Positions 24,337 to 33,467 of a DNA stretch of 64,000 nucleotides are shown in pieces. The number at the start of each line of letters is the position of its first letter. The first letter of the stretch is position 1. Source of the stretch: Planctomycetota bacterium (GTDB lineage: Bacteria; Planctomycetota; Phycisphaerae; Phycisphaerales; UBA1924). The translations under genes and the position numbers were made by a program. The notes under the pieces were generated by a model. That model saw nothing but the letters and a program-made list of their open reading frames with translations, was not told where the DNA came from and did no database searches. The stretch is from positions 1 through 64,000 of the forward strand of contig JAEYUO010000093.1 in assembly GCA_023432465.1 (NCBI GenBank). The letters are read 5' to 3'.

Positions 24337-24801
24337 TCACGGGTTGGAAGATTCGATCGCCTGCTGCGCCTGCATGGTGGGCACGATCACCGCCGCGGCC
24401 TGTCCGCAGGCGATTGCGCCGCCCAGCAGCGCGAGCATCACGACGACCGCGCGGCCAAAGCCTCCGGTGAGCTTCGCCAGCACGAATGCAAAGGCGGCGA
24501 GCGCGACAATCGCCGCCGCGTAGAGCATCGCTCCGGTCGCGGGGGTTCCACCGATCGGCGCCCGCATCCATTCCGACCAGTTCAGCACGAGCACCGAGAC
24601 CTCGGGCAACTGCACACCAAAGTCGCGGAGGCGCTCGGCGAACTTCGGCACCGCCAGTAGCAGCATCGGCACCTGAACGCCCCAGGCCACAAGTGTGAGC
24701 GCGGCCAAGTATCCCGGCGATTTCATGCCGCGGCAGCCGCAGGACCCGCTCTTGTCACAAACACTCTCGCTCTTTCCGGCAACCGCCGCCGCGCTGGTCA
24801 T
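24337..24801 (-). CDS. Integral membrane protein of unknown function
   Basis: This 154-residue protein has a short cytoplasmic N-terminus with four cysteines (CDKSGSCGC) and about four membrane segments (YLAALTLVAWGVQVPMLLLA, GAMLYAAAIVALAAFAFVLA, AVVVMLALLGGAIACGQAAA). The ATG at 24801 has AAGGAG seven bases upstream and was preferred over an in-frame ATG 19 codons earlier. I recognise no family. It lies downstream of aroC on the same strand with a gap of about 100 bases, so cotranscription is possible. Confidence 0.65.
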   Translation of the reverse strand: MTSAAAVAGKSESVCDKSGSCGCRGMKSPGYLAALTLVAWGVQVPMLLLAVPKFAERLRDFGVQLPEVSVLVLNWSEWMRAPIGGTPATGAMLYAAAIVALAAFAFVLAKLTGGFGRAVVVMLALLGGAIACGQAAAVIVPTMQAQQAIESSNP

Positions 24802-24902
24802 GGGTGAACTCCTTGACGAGTTTGTTGGGATCTGCCGACGGGGAGTTTCGGAGTTCACACGCCGATTGGCGTACCGGAAACCCGACGCAAAGCCGAACTT
24901 TT

Positions 24903-26150
24903 TCAGGCGATCGCCTTGCTCGGATCGCTCGAAAGCGGCAGCAGCCTTGCGAGCTTCAGGAAGCGCTCATAGTTGCCGCGGGTCTCTTCGAGCGAGTCGC
25001 CCCCGAACTTCTCCAGCATCGCGCGGGCGACCTCGAAAGCCACAACGCACTCCATCACCACGCTCGCGGCGGAGACCGCGCAGATATCCGAGCGTTCATA
25101 TGCGCTCATCGCGGGCTGCTTGGTGTTCAGATCGACACTCGGCATGCCGCGGAGCAGAGTGGAGATCGGCTTCATTGTGCCGCGGACGACGATCGGCGCG
25201 CCGTTGCTCATGCCGCCCTCTGTGCCTCCGGCGTTGTTGGTATCGCGCACAAACCCAAGGCTCGGCGTGTTGATCTTCGACTTGTCGAACCGGATCGGGT
25301 CATGCACCTTCGACCCCGGCAGCTTCGCGCACTCCTTGCCCAGGCCGATCTCCACCGCCTTGAACGCCTGGATCCCCATCACCGCATAGGCCAGCCTTGC
25401 ATCCAGCCGGTCGCGCCAGTCCATCGTGGAACCGATGCCCAGCGGCAAGCCGAAGACGTGCGCCTCCACCAACCCCCCCACCGTGTCCTTGTCGATCTTC
25501 GCCTGCCGGATGATCTCGCACTGTCTCTTCGTCACTGCTCCATCCGCCCCCCCCACTCCGTCAGGGCAATACGTGTCGCTCGCATCGCGCGCGGCGACCA
25601 GCGACCTCCAGTTCCCCTCGTTCACTTCCCCATCCCATTGTGCATCCAGGATCGACCGGACGAACCCGAAGACTTCGACCCCCTGCGTGCTCGTCCCGGC
25701 GATTCCGCTCTCGCGCATGTGTCGCAGGAACAGCTTGGCCACCGCGCCCGCGGCGACGCGCGCGGCCGTCTCCCGCGCCGATGCACGCTCCAGCGTCTCC
25801 CGGCAATCGGTTGTCAGGTACTTCACACTCCCCGCAAGGTCGGCGTGGCCGGGTCGCGGCAGGTGCACGGGGGGCGTCTTCGCCAGATCATCCAGCCGCG
25901 AGTCTTTGTTCACGACCTTCAGCACGACGGGCGAGCCGATCGTCTTCCCCAGGCGCACGCCGGTGAGCGGCTCGGCGATATCGGTCTCGATCCGCTGTCG
26001 CCCGCCGCGGCCGTAGCCGCCCTGGCGGCGGAGCAGTTCGGCGTTGATGAAGTCAAAGTCCAGCGGCAGCCCCGCGGGCAGGCCGTTGATGATCGCGAAC
26101 ATGCCGGGGCCATGAGACTCGCCGGCGGTCTGATAGGAAAGTGTGGGCAT
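24903..26150 (-). CDS. aroC: Chorismate synthase
   Basis: AroC makes chorismate from 5-enolpyruvylshikimate 3-phosphate, the last common step of aromatic amino acid synthesis, and needs reduced FMN. The 415-residue protein shows TAGESHGPG at the N-terminus, GRQRIETD, GGTEGGMSNGAPIVVRGTMK and RSDICAVSAASVVMECVVAF, all family signatures. It is slightly longer than common homologues. The ATG at 26150 gives the canonical start MPTLSYQTAGESHG. Upstream lies a heptamer tandem repeat rather than another shikimate-pathway gene. Confidence 0.96.
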   Translation of the reverse strand: MPTLSYQTAGESHGPGMFAIINGLPAGLPLDFDFINAELLRRQGGYGRGGRQRIETDIAEPLTGVRLGKTIGSPVVLKVVNKDSRLDDLAKTPPVHLPRPGHADLAGSVKYLTTDCRETLERASARETAARVAAGAVAKLFLRHMRESGIAGTSTQGVEVFGFVRSILDAQWDGEVNEGNWRSLVAARDASDTYCPDGVGGADGAVTKRQCEIIRQAKIDKDTVGGLVEAHVFGLPLGIGSTMDWRDRLDARLAYAVMGIQAFKAVEIGLGKECAKLPGSKVHDPIRFDKSKINTPSLGFVRDTNNAGGTEGGMSNGAPIVVRGTMKPISTLLRGMPSVDLNTKQPAMSAYERSDICAVSAASVVMECVVAFEVARAMLEKFGGDSLEETRGNYERFLKLARLLPLSSDPSKAIA

Positions 26151-26180
26151 GGGGGGAGGATAGTGGGGAGGAGAAGAGCG

Positions 26181-26359
26181 GAGTCCTGTGTCTTGGAGTC
26201 CTGAGTCCTGAGTCCTGAGTCCTGAGTCCTGAGTCCTGAAGTCCTGATGTCCTGAAGTCCTGATGTCCTGAGTCCTGATGTCCTGAGTCCGAATGCCCGC
26301 ATTCGCGTGAGTGAAGCTTCGCAGGACCCAGGACCCAGGACGGAGGACCCAGGACCTTC
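26181..26359. repeat. GAGTCCT heptamer tandem array and related AGGACCC repeats
   Basis: From 26196 six consecutive GAGTCCT copies are followed by variants GAAGTCCT, GATGTCCT and GAGTCCT up to 26290. From 26332 AGGACCC units run to the end of the next gene. The AGGACC motifs are complementary to parts of the first array, so the region could fold into a long imperfect hairpin. It fills the gap between two minus-strand genes. Confidence 0.85.
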
Positions 26360-28689
26360 TACTTGAGCATCCGCAGGTGCCGTACGACATCCGCCCAGTC
26401 ATCCGTCCACGCCCGCGCATGGAAGGGCCGGTCCGGGATTCCCCAGAACATCCCCGGCGTGCCGAGCAGGGCGTTCAGGTCCGCGGGCTGCCGCGATAGC
26501 GCGGCCCACTGCGACCCGACTTTGCCTTCCTGCCGCAACTCATCGGGCGGCGTGGGGTCGGTGGCAAAGAGCGCGTGCAGCCTCGGCGTCTGGGCGCGGG
26601 CCTGCGCTTCCAGCACCGGAACCAGATCAATGTGCCGGTTCGAGATATGGACCGCGATCACCCCTCTCGGCGCGAGCCGCGACAGGTACACGGTCATTGC
26701 CTCGCGCGTGAGCAGGTGTACCGGGATCGCATCCGAGCTGAACGCATCGAGCACGATCAGGTCGTACTGCTTGTCCTCCGCACGCGCAAGCTCCAGGCGA
26801 CCATCGCCGACGATGAAGTTCATCTCCAGCGGCTGCTTCGCTGCGGCCCGCGCACGCTCGACATCCGCTGTGTAGGTAAACAGCTTCGGGTCCCGCGCGA
26901 TGCGCACGACCTCGGGGTCGATCTCGTAGAAATCCATCGCCTGAATCGCCGAACCCGCCCCCCCCACTCGCGCGTACGCCGCGATCGCGCCCGCGCCCAG
27001 CCCCACCACCGCCACGCGCTGCGGCCCGCCCTCGCTCTCCATCGCGCGGAAGACATGCCCGATCGGACCGGTCGGGTGGTAGTACATCGTCGGCATGCCG
27101 CGCAGATCATCGGTGACGAACTGCAGGCCGTGCACGGTCGTGCCGTGCGTGAGCGTGTGGAACCGGCCGCTGGGCGCCTGGTTCACCCGGTGCACGCCGA
27201 AGAATGTGCGAGCCGCGTGCAGTGTCCGCCCGCCGCCCTCATCGCCCTTCAGCGGTTCGTTCCATGCGACGGCCAGCAGCCCGATGAGCACCAGAGAGAA
27301 CCACACCGCCCGCTTGCGGCAGACCACGAACGCGAGCGCCAGCCCCGGCGCAAACGCAACCAGTCTCAGGGCGCGTCCGTCGATCACCAACTGCGACTCG
27401 ATCGCCATGCGCAGCCCGATCGCCGCGACCGCGGCAATCGCCGCCAGCCCGGTGCCAATGACCGCTTCCCGCCACCACGCGCCCTTGACACCCCCCAGCC
27501 CCGCGGCGAGCATCGCCGCCAGGCACGCGCACACCACCGCGATGGGGTACTCCAGCACCGAGTTGAAGATCAGCGGCGCGAGCAGCGAGTTGAACACGCC
27601 TCCCAGCACGCCGCCGAGTGACACGAGCAGATAAAACTCCGTCAGCCGCGAGGCCGCCGGCGCACGCCGCGCCAACTGGACGTGGCACGCCAGCGCCGCG
27701 ACCAGCAGCAACAGCAGTTGCAACGCGATCGACACGCCCAGGGCGTAGCCGATCCTCATGGTGAGCGCGACGGAGAGCGCGACCAGCGGCAGCATGACCG
27801 TCGTCACCCGCGGCCCGACACCGGCCCGCGCTCCCTCCGAGAACGCGATGATGAACGTCCCCAGATACACCGCCAGCGGCGCAACCCACAGCAGCGGAAT
27901 CGCCGCGACATCTGTTGACAGGTAGTTTGTCACAGCCAGGAGCAGACTCGACGGCACGGCCGAGAGGGCAAGCCACCACGCACGCTCGCGCCACACACCG
28001 ATCGACGAAGTCGGCGATACGTGGCCAGCGGGTGGATTCGTTGCTGTGTTTCGCGGGAGCGCATTGCCGGCTGCTGTCGCTTTGGCCGGCCCGAACCCCA
28101 TCTGCCTTGCGAGCACGATGCACCCGATCGCCATCGCGACGAACACGCCGTACGCCGCCATCCACACCCATCCTTGCGTGCGCAGCCCGATGCCGGGTTC
28201 GATCAACACTGGATAGGACAGCAGCGCGATCAGGCTTCCCGCGTTGCTCGCGGCGTACAGAAAGTACGGCTTCTCCCGCGCCGCATGCCTTGAGCCCGCC
28301 AGCAGCTTCTGCGCCAGCGGCGCCGTCGCCGACACCGCGAACATCGGCAGCCCCGCCACCGCCGCGAGCACCAGCAGCACCCACGCCGCCTGCCACCCGC
28401 CAGTTGGCGGCTCCATCGCCCACAGCGGCAACGCGACCGGAAGCACTGCCATTCCGAGAACCAGAACACCGAGGTGCACCGCCGCGGCAATGCGAGGCTG
28501 CTTCATCCCCCCCACCGCGTGCGCATACGCGTACCCGGCGAGCAACACCGCCTGAAAGAACACCATGCATGTGTTCCACACCGCCGGGCTGCCGCCCATG
28601 ACCGGCAACAGCAGCCGCGCAACCAGTGGCTGCAGCATGAACATGAGCGCGGCGGAGAGGAAGACGGTGATGGTGAGGAGGGGAAGCAA
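26359..28689 (-). CDS. Multi-pass membrane protein with C-terminal spermidine synthase-like domain
   Basis: The product of about 776 residues begins with many membrane segments (TITVFLSAALMFMLQPLVAR, VWNTCMVFFQAVLLAGYAYA and others). It ends in a Rossmann methyltransferase-like domain of the spermidine synthase family (RVAVVGLGAGAIAAYA, YEIDPEVVRIARDP, YDLIVLDAFSSDAIP, HLLTREAM). Such fused-MFS/spermidine-synthase-like proteins are widespread, but their substrates are mostly unknown, and polyamine synthesis should not be assumed. The start is unsure: TTG at 28689 excludes a repeat-derived stretch that would otherwise extend the frame to 28794. The last codons adjoin the AGGACCC repeats. Confidence 0.85.
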   Translation of the reverse strand: MLPLLTITVFLSAALMFMLQPLVARLLLPVMGGSPAVWNTCMVFFQAVLLAGYAYAHAVGGMKQPRIAAAVHLGVLVLGMAVLPVALPLWAMEPPTGGWQAAWVLLVLAAVAGLPMFAVSATAPLAQKLLAGSRHAAREKPYFLYAASNAGSLIALLSYPVLIEPGIGLRTQGWVWMAAYGVFVAMAIGCIVLARQMGFGPAKATAAGNALPRNTATNPPAGHVSPTSSIGVWRERAWWLALSAVPSSLLLAVTNYLSTDVAAIPLLWVAPLAVYLGTFIIAFSEGARAGVGPRVTTVMLPLVALSVALTMRIGYALGVSIALQLLLLLVAALACHVQLARRAPAASRLTEFYLLVSLGGVLGGVFNSLLAPLIFNSVLEYPIAVVCACLAAMLAAGLGGVKGAWWREAVIGTGLAAIAAVAAIGLRMAIESQLVIDGRALRLVAFAPGLALAFVVCRKRAVWFSLVLIGLLAVAWNEPLKGDEGGGRTLHAARTFFGVHRVNQAPSGRFHTLTHGTTVHGLQFVTDDLRGMPTMYYHPTGPIGHVFRAMESEGGPQRVAVVGLGAGAIAAYARVGGAGSAIQAMDFYEIDPEVVRIARDPKLFTYTADVERARAAAKQPLEMNFIVGDGRLELARAEDKQYDLIVLDAFSSDAIPVHLLTREAMTVYLSRLAPRGVIAVHISNRHIDLVPVLEAQARAQTPRLHALFATDPTPPDELRQEGKVGSQWAALSRQPADLNALLGTPGMFWGIPDRPFHARAWTDDWADVVRHLRMLK

Positions 28690-28737
28690 TGGGATGTCGG
28701 AAGTGGGATCCGGGAAGTGGGAAGTGGGAAGTGCGTT
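28684..28737. repeat. GGGAAGT heptamer tandem repeats
   Basis: Three exact GGGAAGT copies (from about 28713) and several diverged copies (GGAAGTGGGATCC and similar) lie at the 5' edge of the membrane spermidine-synthase-like gene. They follow the same 7-base period as the array at 26181, with a different unit. The reading frame of that gene stays open through them, so they may be translated if a start further upstream is used. Confidence 0.7.
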
Positions 28738-28919
28738 CACATTGTCCCAGATTCCGCCGTTCCGTGCACGCCTTCCGGACCGGGTTGCCGCCAATGCGAT
28801 CCACTCTCAACGGGCTCCCCTCCGCTTTCCGGATTTGCCGATCTGCTGCTTCGCTCGCTTCTCCCCTCTGCTGTTCTCCGCTTACTCTGCTCCCTCTGTG
28901 TTCCTCTTTCAGGACTTCC

Positions 28920-29690
28920 ATGCGCACCACCCACCCCCGCTTCGACCTCATCATCTCCGACAACGACGGCTGCCTCGTCGCCGAGGACACCTCGCCCCTC
29001 GACCTCGAATCCCTCACCAACCTCGCGGCCCACAACCGCCTCGCCCAAGCCAACCGCGACCGGCCCATCCTCACGCTCTGCACCGGCCGGCCGCAGCCGT
29101 TTGCCGAGGCGATGTGCCGACTGTTGGCCAACCGAACCGTCCCCTGCATCGCCGAGAACGGCGTGTGGATGTACAACCCTGCCGACAACACCTATGAGAT
29201 GGACCCGTCCATCACGGCCGCGCATCGCGCTGCGGTGCGCGAGGCCTCTGATTGGATCGCCGCGGAGTTCGGCCCCAAGGGCGTTTCGCAGCAGCCCGGC
29301 AAGGCCGCATCGATCTCGCTCTACCACGTCGACACGGAGTACCTGAAGTCCATCCGGCCGCGGGTGGCCGACGAGTTCGCCCGCCGCGGCTGGCCGCTGC
29401 GCATCTCCATGACCTGGTTCTACATCAACTGCGACCTCGCCCACGTGAGCAAGGGTACGGGGCTCGACCGCTTGCTCGCGGCGACGGGCACGAAGCGAGA
29501 GCGACTCATGGGGATCGGCGATACCCCGAGCGACATGCCGATCCGCGAACGGGTCGCGTTCTTCGCCTGCCCGGCGAATGCGCAGGATGAGATCAAGCAG
29601 GTTGCGGACTACGTGTCGCCGTTTGCTGAGGCGCGGGGAGTGGCGGATATTGTTGAGCGGTTTGCGAGTGGAGGACTGGGCGGCAGCTGA
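28920..29690 (+). CDS. HAD-superfamily phosphatase (Cof/phosphoglycolate-phosphatase-like)
   Basis: The 256-residue protein has HAD motif I as SDNDGCLV (residues 12-19), motif II in LTLCTGRP, the catalytic Lys in SKGTGLDRLL, and motif IV as GIGDTPSDMP. These mark a Mg-dependent aspartyl-phosphate phosphatase with a C2-type cap, related to the Cof, phosphoglycolate and sucrose/mannosyl-3-phosphoglycerate phosphatases. The substrate cannot be read from sequence. The ATG at 28920 places motif I at the usual distance from the N-terminus. It is divergent from the membrane spermidine-synthase-like gene. Confidence 0.87.
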   Translation: MRTTHPRFDLIISDNDGCLVAEDTSPLDLESLTNLAAHNRLAQANRDRPILTLCTGRPQPFAEAMCRLLANRTVPCIAENGVWMYNPADNTYEMDPSITAAHRAAVREASDWIAAEFGPKGVSQQPGKAASISLYHVDTEYLKSIRPRVADEFARRGWPLRISMTWFYINCDLAHVSKGTGLDRLLAATGTKRERLMGIGDTPSDMPIRERVAFFACPANAQDEIKQVADYVSPFAEARGVADIVERFASGGLGGS

Positions 29691-29789
29691 AGCGGCCTAA
29701 CCAGGGAGATCGACTCCATCTAACGCAATCTGACGCTGCACGAGTACGCAGTTCATCTGTGGGTCCCCGCGAGGTAAAGCGGTCTCACG

Positions 29790-30452
29790 CTACCGCCGGA
29801 ACAACAACGCAATCGGCGCGAGCATGAAGGGCAGACGAGCAAGTGACTGAAGCACAAAGAACCCGCCAATCACGCCGCCAACGCCGATCGTGAGCCACCC
29901 TGGCTGTCGCCAAGCCGACAGCAAGAGAAGCACGGCCACAGTGACTTTGCTGACATAGAGAACGCCAGTCAGCACGACATCCGCCATCGCGACCAGCTTA
30001 CCTACTGGCGCGAAAGCGTCAGTCTCGGCGCGTTCAAGCAACTCAGAGTTTCTCGCTCGCCACGTTCCCCTCAACTCCGAGGGTAACACTCTAAGCGACA
30101 AGTAGCCGCGTGCCATCGCCCAAGTCCCGAGTTCATGATCAACTGCCGCGCAATAGCCGAGACGCGCGTGCAGCGGCTTCGTGTGCCTCAATACCGCCCA
30201 GAGAGAGAACCCCATGATCGCAAGACCGAGCCACCAATGGTGAAACAGCAAAAGCACTGAGCCAGCAAGACTAACTGCACTCCAGAGTGATTCTCGCAGG
30301 CTCCAAGCTGTACTGATTCTCTCGGGCACAACTCCACCGCGGATGGCAGCTTCAACAAGCGAGTTGTATACGGATGGGACGGCCTCTCCAGCGAGAATCG
30401 GTTCATAATAGTCGGAGTACCGCTCGGGATGGTGCATCGAAGGGTCGCCCAT
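29790..30452 (-). CDS. Membrane protein of unknown function
   Basis: The 220-residue protein has an acidic soluble N-terminus, then about four membrane segments (LWSAVSLAGSVLLLFHHWWL, LAIMGFSLWAVL, VAMADVVLTGVLYVSKVTVA, WLTIGVGGVIGGFFVLQSLA). The base composition is less GC-rich than the neighbours, as is that of the two small genes that follow up to 31043. This hints at a different origin for 29750-31050. I recognise no family. Confidence 0.65.
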   Translation of the reverse strand: MGDPSMHHPERYSDYYEPILAGEAVPSVYNSLVEAAIRGGVVPERISTAWSLRESLWSAVSLAGSVLLLFHHWWLGLAIMGFSLWAVLRHTKPLHARLGYCAAVDHELGTWAMARGYLSLRVLPSELRGTWRARNSELLERAETDAFAPVGKLVAMADVVLTGVLYVSKVTVAVLLLLSAWRQPGWLTIGVGGVIGGFFVLQSLARLPFMLAPIALLFRR

Positions 30453-30517
30453 CGAGGCATGTTACCAGATTACTTCGACGGGTTGTACTCCCGAACCGAG
30501 GGTTCTGCTCGCAATCT

Positions 30518-30754
30518 TCACGCCGATCGCCTGACGAACACCTCGCCGTGCTTTTCAAGAGCATCGACATCGCCCGCGTCTGCCAATCTCTGCAACTCGT
30601 CCAGCCACTTCACCGTCGCGGGTTCCAAGCAAGGCTCAGGCGGGTCTGAATCCGGGACGATCGCCTCGACCTCGACACGAGCGACGCAGAGCCGCCCGTG
30701 AATCCACTTGGTCATGCGGACGCGCTTTCCCGGGATGTTCAGCGGATGTGTCAT
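30518..30754 (-). CDS. Small protein of unknown function, paired with DUF4258 gene
   Basis: The 78-residue product starts four bases after the DUF4258 gene and shares its strand, so the two are almost certainly coexpressed. It is rich in acidic residues in the second half (TVKWLDELQRLADAGDVDAL) with a short basic N-terminus. No helix-turn-helix or zinc motif is obvious. The order, a DUF4258 protein followed by a small acidic protein, resembles toxin-antitoxin modules, but this is only suggestive. Confidence 0.6.
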   Translation of the reverse strand: MTHPLNIPGKRVRMTKWIHGRLCVARVEVEAIVPDSDPPEPCLEPATVKWLDELQRLADAGDVDALEKHGEVFVRRSA

Positions 30755-30758
30755 GCGC

Positions 30759-31043
30759 TCACCGATCGAAGAAGTGTACGGTCACCAGCTTGGCGACATC
30801 CAATGAGCCGATGTACGACCAGACGGCCTTGACAGGCGTCCCGTCCGAAAGAATCAACTCGTACTCAGCGACGGGGTTAGGCAGCGACCGGGGACGCTCG
30901 ATCAGGAGTTTGGCTTTGGACATGCCGGCAATGACCTGCCACATCGCGATGCCTCGATCGCGGAACATGTCGTCGGCGTGCGAACTGACCAAGAGACGGT
31001 CCGCCGTGATCGCCGACCGGATCGAGTCATTGAGTTTCCCCAT
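30759..31043 (-). CDS. DUF4258-like small protein
   Basis: This product of about 94 residues resembles DUF4258 proteins: a start region with SSHADDMFRDRGI, a central basic stretch, and an end with LVTVHFFDR where the family commonly has a strand such as V.TVY. Several DUF4258 proteins occur next to small regulatory proteins and have been proposed as toxins of the RelE-like fold. The ATG at 31043 was chosen, and a GTG at 31091 is also possible. The downstream small gene is four bases away. Confidence 0.65.
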   Translation of the reverse strand: MGKLNDSIRSAITADRLLVSSHADDMFRDRGIAMWQVIAGMSKAKLLIERPRSLPNPVAEYELILSDGTPVKAVWSYIGSLDVAKLVTVHFFDR

Positions 31044-31097
31044 CGTGGCAGCATACCAGACACGATGCCCGTCTCGCACGACGGCCTCCACATCCCA

Positions 31098-32198
31098 TCA
31101 CCTCCTCCACCACTCTTCCACCAACCTCTCCGCCGCGCCCGCATACATCACACTGAGCAGGTCGCGGTCGATCCCCAGCCCCCGCAGCATCGGCGCACTC
31201 ATCGCATCATACTTCTCCGGCTCGGTCATCATCAGGTCGGGGTCGGCGATCGGCGACTCCCCCTCGTAGCTCGTCTCAAACATCGTCCGCAGCGTGAAGT
31301 ACCGGCTCGCGTACAGCTCAAACGCCGACTCCGGGCTGTCCGCCAGGTCGCCCATCGGCGACCCCCCCACGCCGGACTTCGCCGGCGAAAGCTGATCCTC
31401 CATCACCACCAGGTCCGAGCCGAACAGCACGCGCCCGCGCCACTTGGTGAAAAACGCCCGCGTCCGGCCGGGGAAGTACTTCCCCAGTTCGCGCACGACC
31501 CACTTCGTCGCCGAGGTGTCGATGTACAGGTTCGGGTGCCGCGTCAGCAACCCGTCGAGGAAGTTCAGGTCCTCCGGCCACCCGCCCATGTGGGCCGCGA
31601 TCCACGGGCTCTCAAACCGGTCGAGCATCCGCTCCAGCGCCTCGTAGTGCGACCGCTTCGTGCCATACTTCGCCGGGTCTGCGTACTTGGTCGCAAACCA
31701 CGTGTCCGGGTCGGCGATGTGCACCATGTACATCATGCCCAGGTCGCGCCCCGCCTCGCACGCCGCGATGCGCGCCGGGCTGTCGATATCGCGCACATCG
31801 ATTGCCCCCTCGCCGGTCACGATGTCCCGCAATCGCGGCGAGCCCCAGATCTTCAGCATCCGGCTGTCAAACTCCCGCCGGAACCGTTCGATCGTCTTCA
31901 CATACCCCATGCCGTGCGCACTCGCCTTGTCGGGGTCGCTCCACGTCGGGATCGCGATGAACCGGACGGTGTCGCCGAGTGCCTCCCGCACCGCCGGGGC
32001 CTGCCCGATCTGCGTCATGCTGTACGTCTTTACCACGCCGAAGAGCTTCCGCACCTCATCGTAAATCCGGCTCGCCCGCTCGCCGTGGATATGCGCGTGC
32101 GCATCGGTGATCGGCACCACCGGACGGCCCAGCTTCGCGGCCTCAGCGCGATAGTCGAGCCCGAAGCGATTCGCACGGGTTGGGGGGCGGGCGGACAT
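31098..32198 (-). CDS. Amidohydrolase-family (amidohydrolase_2) TIM-barrel enzyme
   Basis: The 366-residue protein belongs to the metal-dependent amidohydrolase_2 group. It shows the DAHAHIHG metal-binding motif near the N-terminus, a mid-barrel MVHIAD and IAAHMGGWPED, and a late Asp in VLFGSDL. Family members include decarboxylases and hydrolases of aromatic or lactone substrates; the substrate here is unknown. I chose the ATG at 32198, and one at 32225 is possible. It is divergent from the glycosyltransferase gene. Confidence 0.85.
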   Translation of the reverse strand: MSARPPTRANRFGLDYRAEAAKLGRPVVPITDAHAHIHGERASRIYDEVRKLFGVVKTYSMTQIGQAPAVREALGDTVRFIAIPTWSDPDKASAHGMGYVKTIERFRREFDSRMLKIWGSPRLRDIVTGEGAIDVRDIDSPARIAACEAGRDLGMMYMVHIADPDTWFATKYADPAKYGTKRSHYEALERMLDRFESPWIAAHMGGWPEDLNFLDGLLTRHPNLYIDTSATKWVVRELGKYFPGRTRAFFTKWRGRVLFGSDLVVMEDQLSPAKSGVGGSPMGDLADSPESAFELYASRYFTLRTMFETSYEGESPIADPDLMMTEPEKYDAMSAPMLRGLGIDRDLLSVMYAGAAERLVEEWWRR

Positions 32199-32303
32199 GC
32201 GGGATCCTATCTGGCTCAAGCCCATTGTTGAACGGCCAACCCTCTCCGTTCTCATTCGCTTACTCTGCTCCCTCTGACCTTATCTGGATGATTCCCCCCT
32301 CCC

Positions 32304-33467
32304 ATGGCCACCCCACCCCGCATCGCTCTCGCCCACGACTGGCTCTGCGGGTTCCGCGGCGGGGAAGCCGTGCTGGACCGCATCGCCCGTATCGTCACCG
32401 CCGACTTTCCGGCGTCCGCGCCGCCGCGGCTGTACCTCATGACCGATGACGGCCGCCCGATGACACCGGCGATCGATGCGCTCCCAAAGACGACGTCGTT
32501 CCTCTCACGCATCCCTGGCGGCGATACCAGGCTCCGCCGCTGGCTGCTCCCGCTGTATCCGCGCGCGGTTGATGGGCTCTCGAAGACGCTCGCGGCGGAC
32601 CATGCGCGGGAGCCGATCGACCTGCTGGTCTCGACTTCTTCCGCCGCGATCAAGGGCCTCCGTCCGCCCGCGGGAGTCCCGCACCTGTGCTATTGCCACT
32701 CCCCCGCGCGATACATCTGGTCGCAGTCCGAGCAGTATTCGGGTGGTCTCCGCGGCCTCGGCCTCCGCCTTGCGCGCCGGTCCTTCAAGGAGTGGGACCG
32801 CCGCACCGCCGCCAACGTCACCCAGTTCATCGCCAACTCCTCGCATACCGCGCGGGAGATCAAGCGCTGCTTCGGCCGCGACTCCCTCGTCATTCATCCG
32901 CCGGCCCGCACCGATTTCTTCACGCCCGACCCTGCCGTCCCGCGTGAAGACTTCTGGCTCTGCGTCGGCGCGCTCGAGCCGTACAAGCGCGTGGACCTGG
33001 CGATTGCTGCCGCGAAACGCGCGGGCAAGCGCCTTGTGATCGTCGGCTCCGGCTCTCACGAGCACCCGCTGCGCGGCCTCGCAGGCCCGAACGTGGAGTT
33101 TCTCGGGCGCGTGAGCGATGAACAGCTCCGCGAGCTCTACCGCCGCGCCGCAGTCCTGCTCTTCCCGCAGATCGAGGATTTCGGCATCGTCGCCGTTGAG
33201 GCGCAGGCCTGTGGCCTGCCTCTTGTCGCGGCGGCAACGGGGGGGGCGGGGGGCGCGCTCGACAGCGTGGCCCATGAACACACGGGCGAACTCGTGCCCG
33301 AGCCGACTCCGGACTCTCTTGCCGATGCCGCCGCCCGCATCGGGACAAGCGTGATGCACGATCCCGCGCCATGGGCACAACGCTGCCGCGACAACGCCGA
33401 GCGTTTCAGCGAAGCCGTGTTCGATTCAAAGCTGCGTGAAGCGATCTTCAGCCTGCTGCGCGGGTGA
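32304..33467 (+). CDS. GT4-family glycosyltransferase
   Basis: This 387-residue GT-B fold protein has the N-terminal acceptor-domain start IALAHDWLCGFRGGEAVL, typical of GT4 enzymes, and the C-terminal donor domain with EPYKRVDLAIAAAKR and the E-x7-E motif EDFGIVAVE. GT4 enzymes transfer sugars from nucleotide donors during polysaccharide or glycolipid synthesis. It stands alone, so the product cannot be inferred. Its last 20 bases overlap the end of the convergent flavin reductase-like gene. Confidence 0.92.
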   Translation: MATPPRIALAHDWLCGFRGGEAVLDRIARIVTADFPASAPPRLYLMTDDGRPMTPAIDALPKTTSFLSRIPGGDTRLRRWLLPLYPRAVDGLSKTLAADHAREPIDLLVSTSSAAIKGLRPPAGVPHLCYCHSPARYIWSQSEQYSGGLRGLGLRLARRSFKEWDRRTAANVTQFIANSSHTAREIKRCFGRDSLVIHPPARTDFFTPDPAVPREDFWLCVGALEPYKRVDLAIAAAKRAGKRLVIVGSGSHEHPLRGLAGPNVEFLGRVSDEQLRELYRRAAVLLFPQIEDFGIVAVEAQACGLPLVAAATGGAGGALDSVAHEHTGELVPEPTPDSLADAAARIGTSVMHDPAPWAQRCRDNAERFSEAVFDSKLREAIFSLLRG

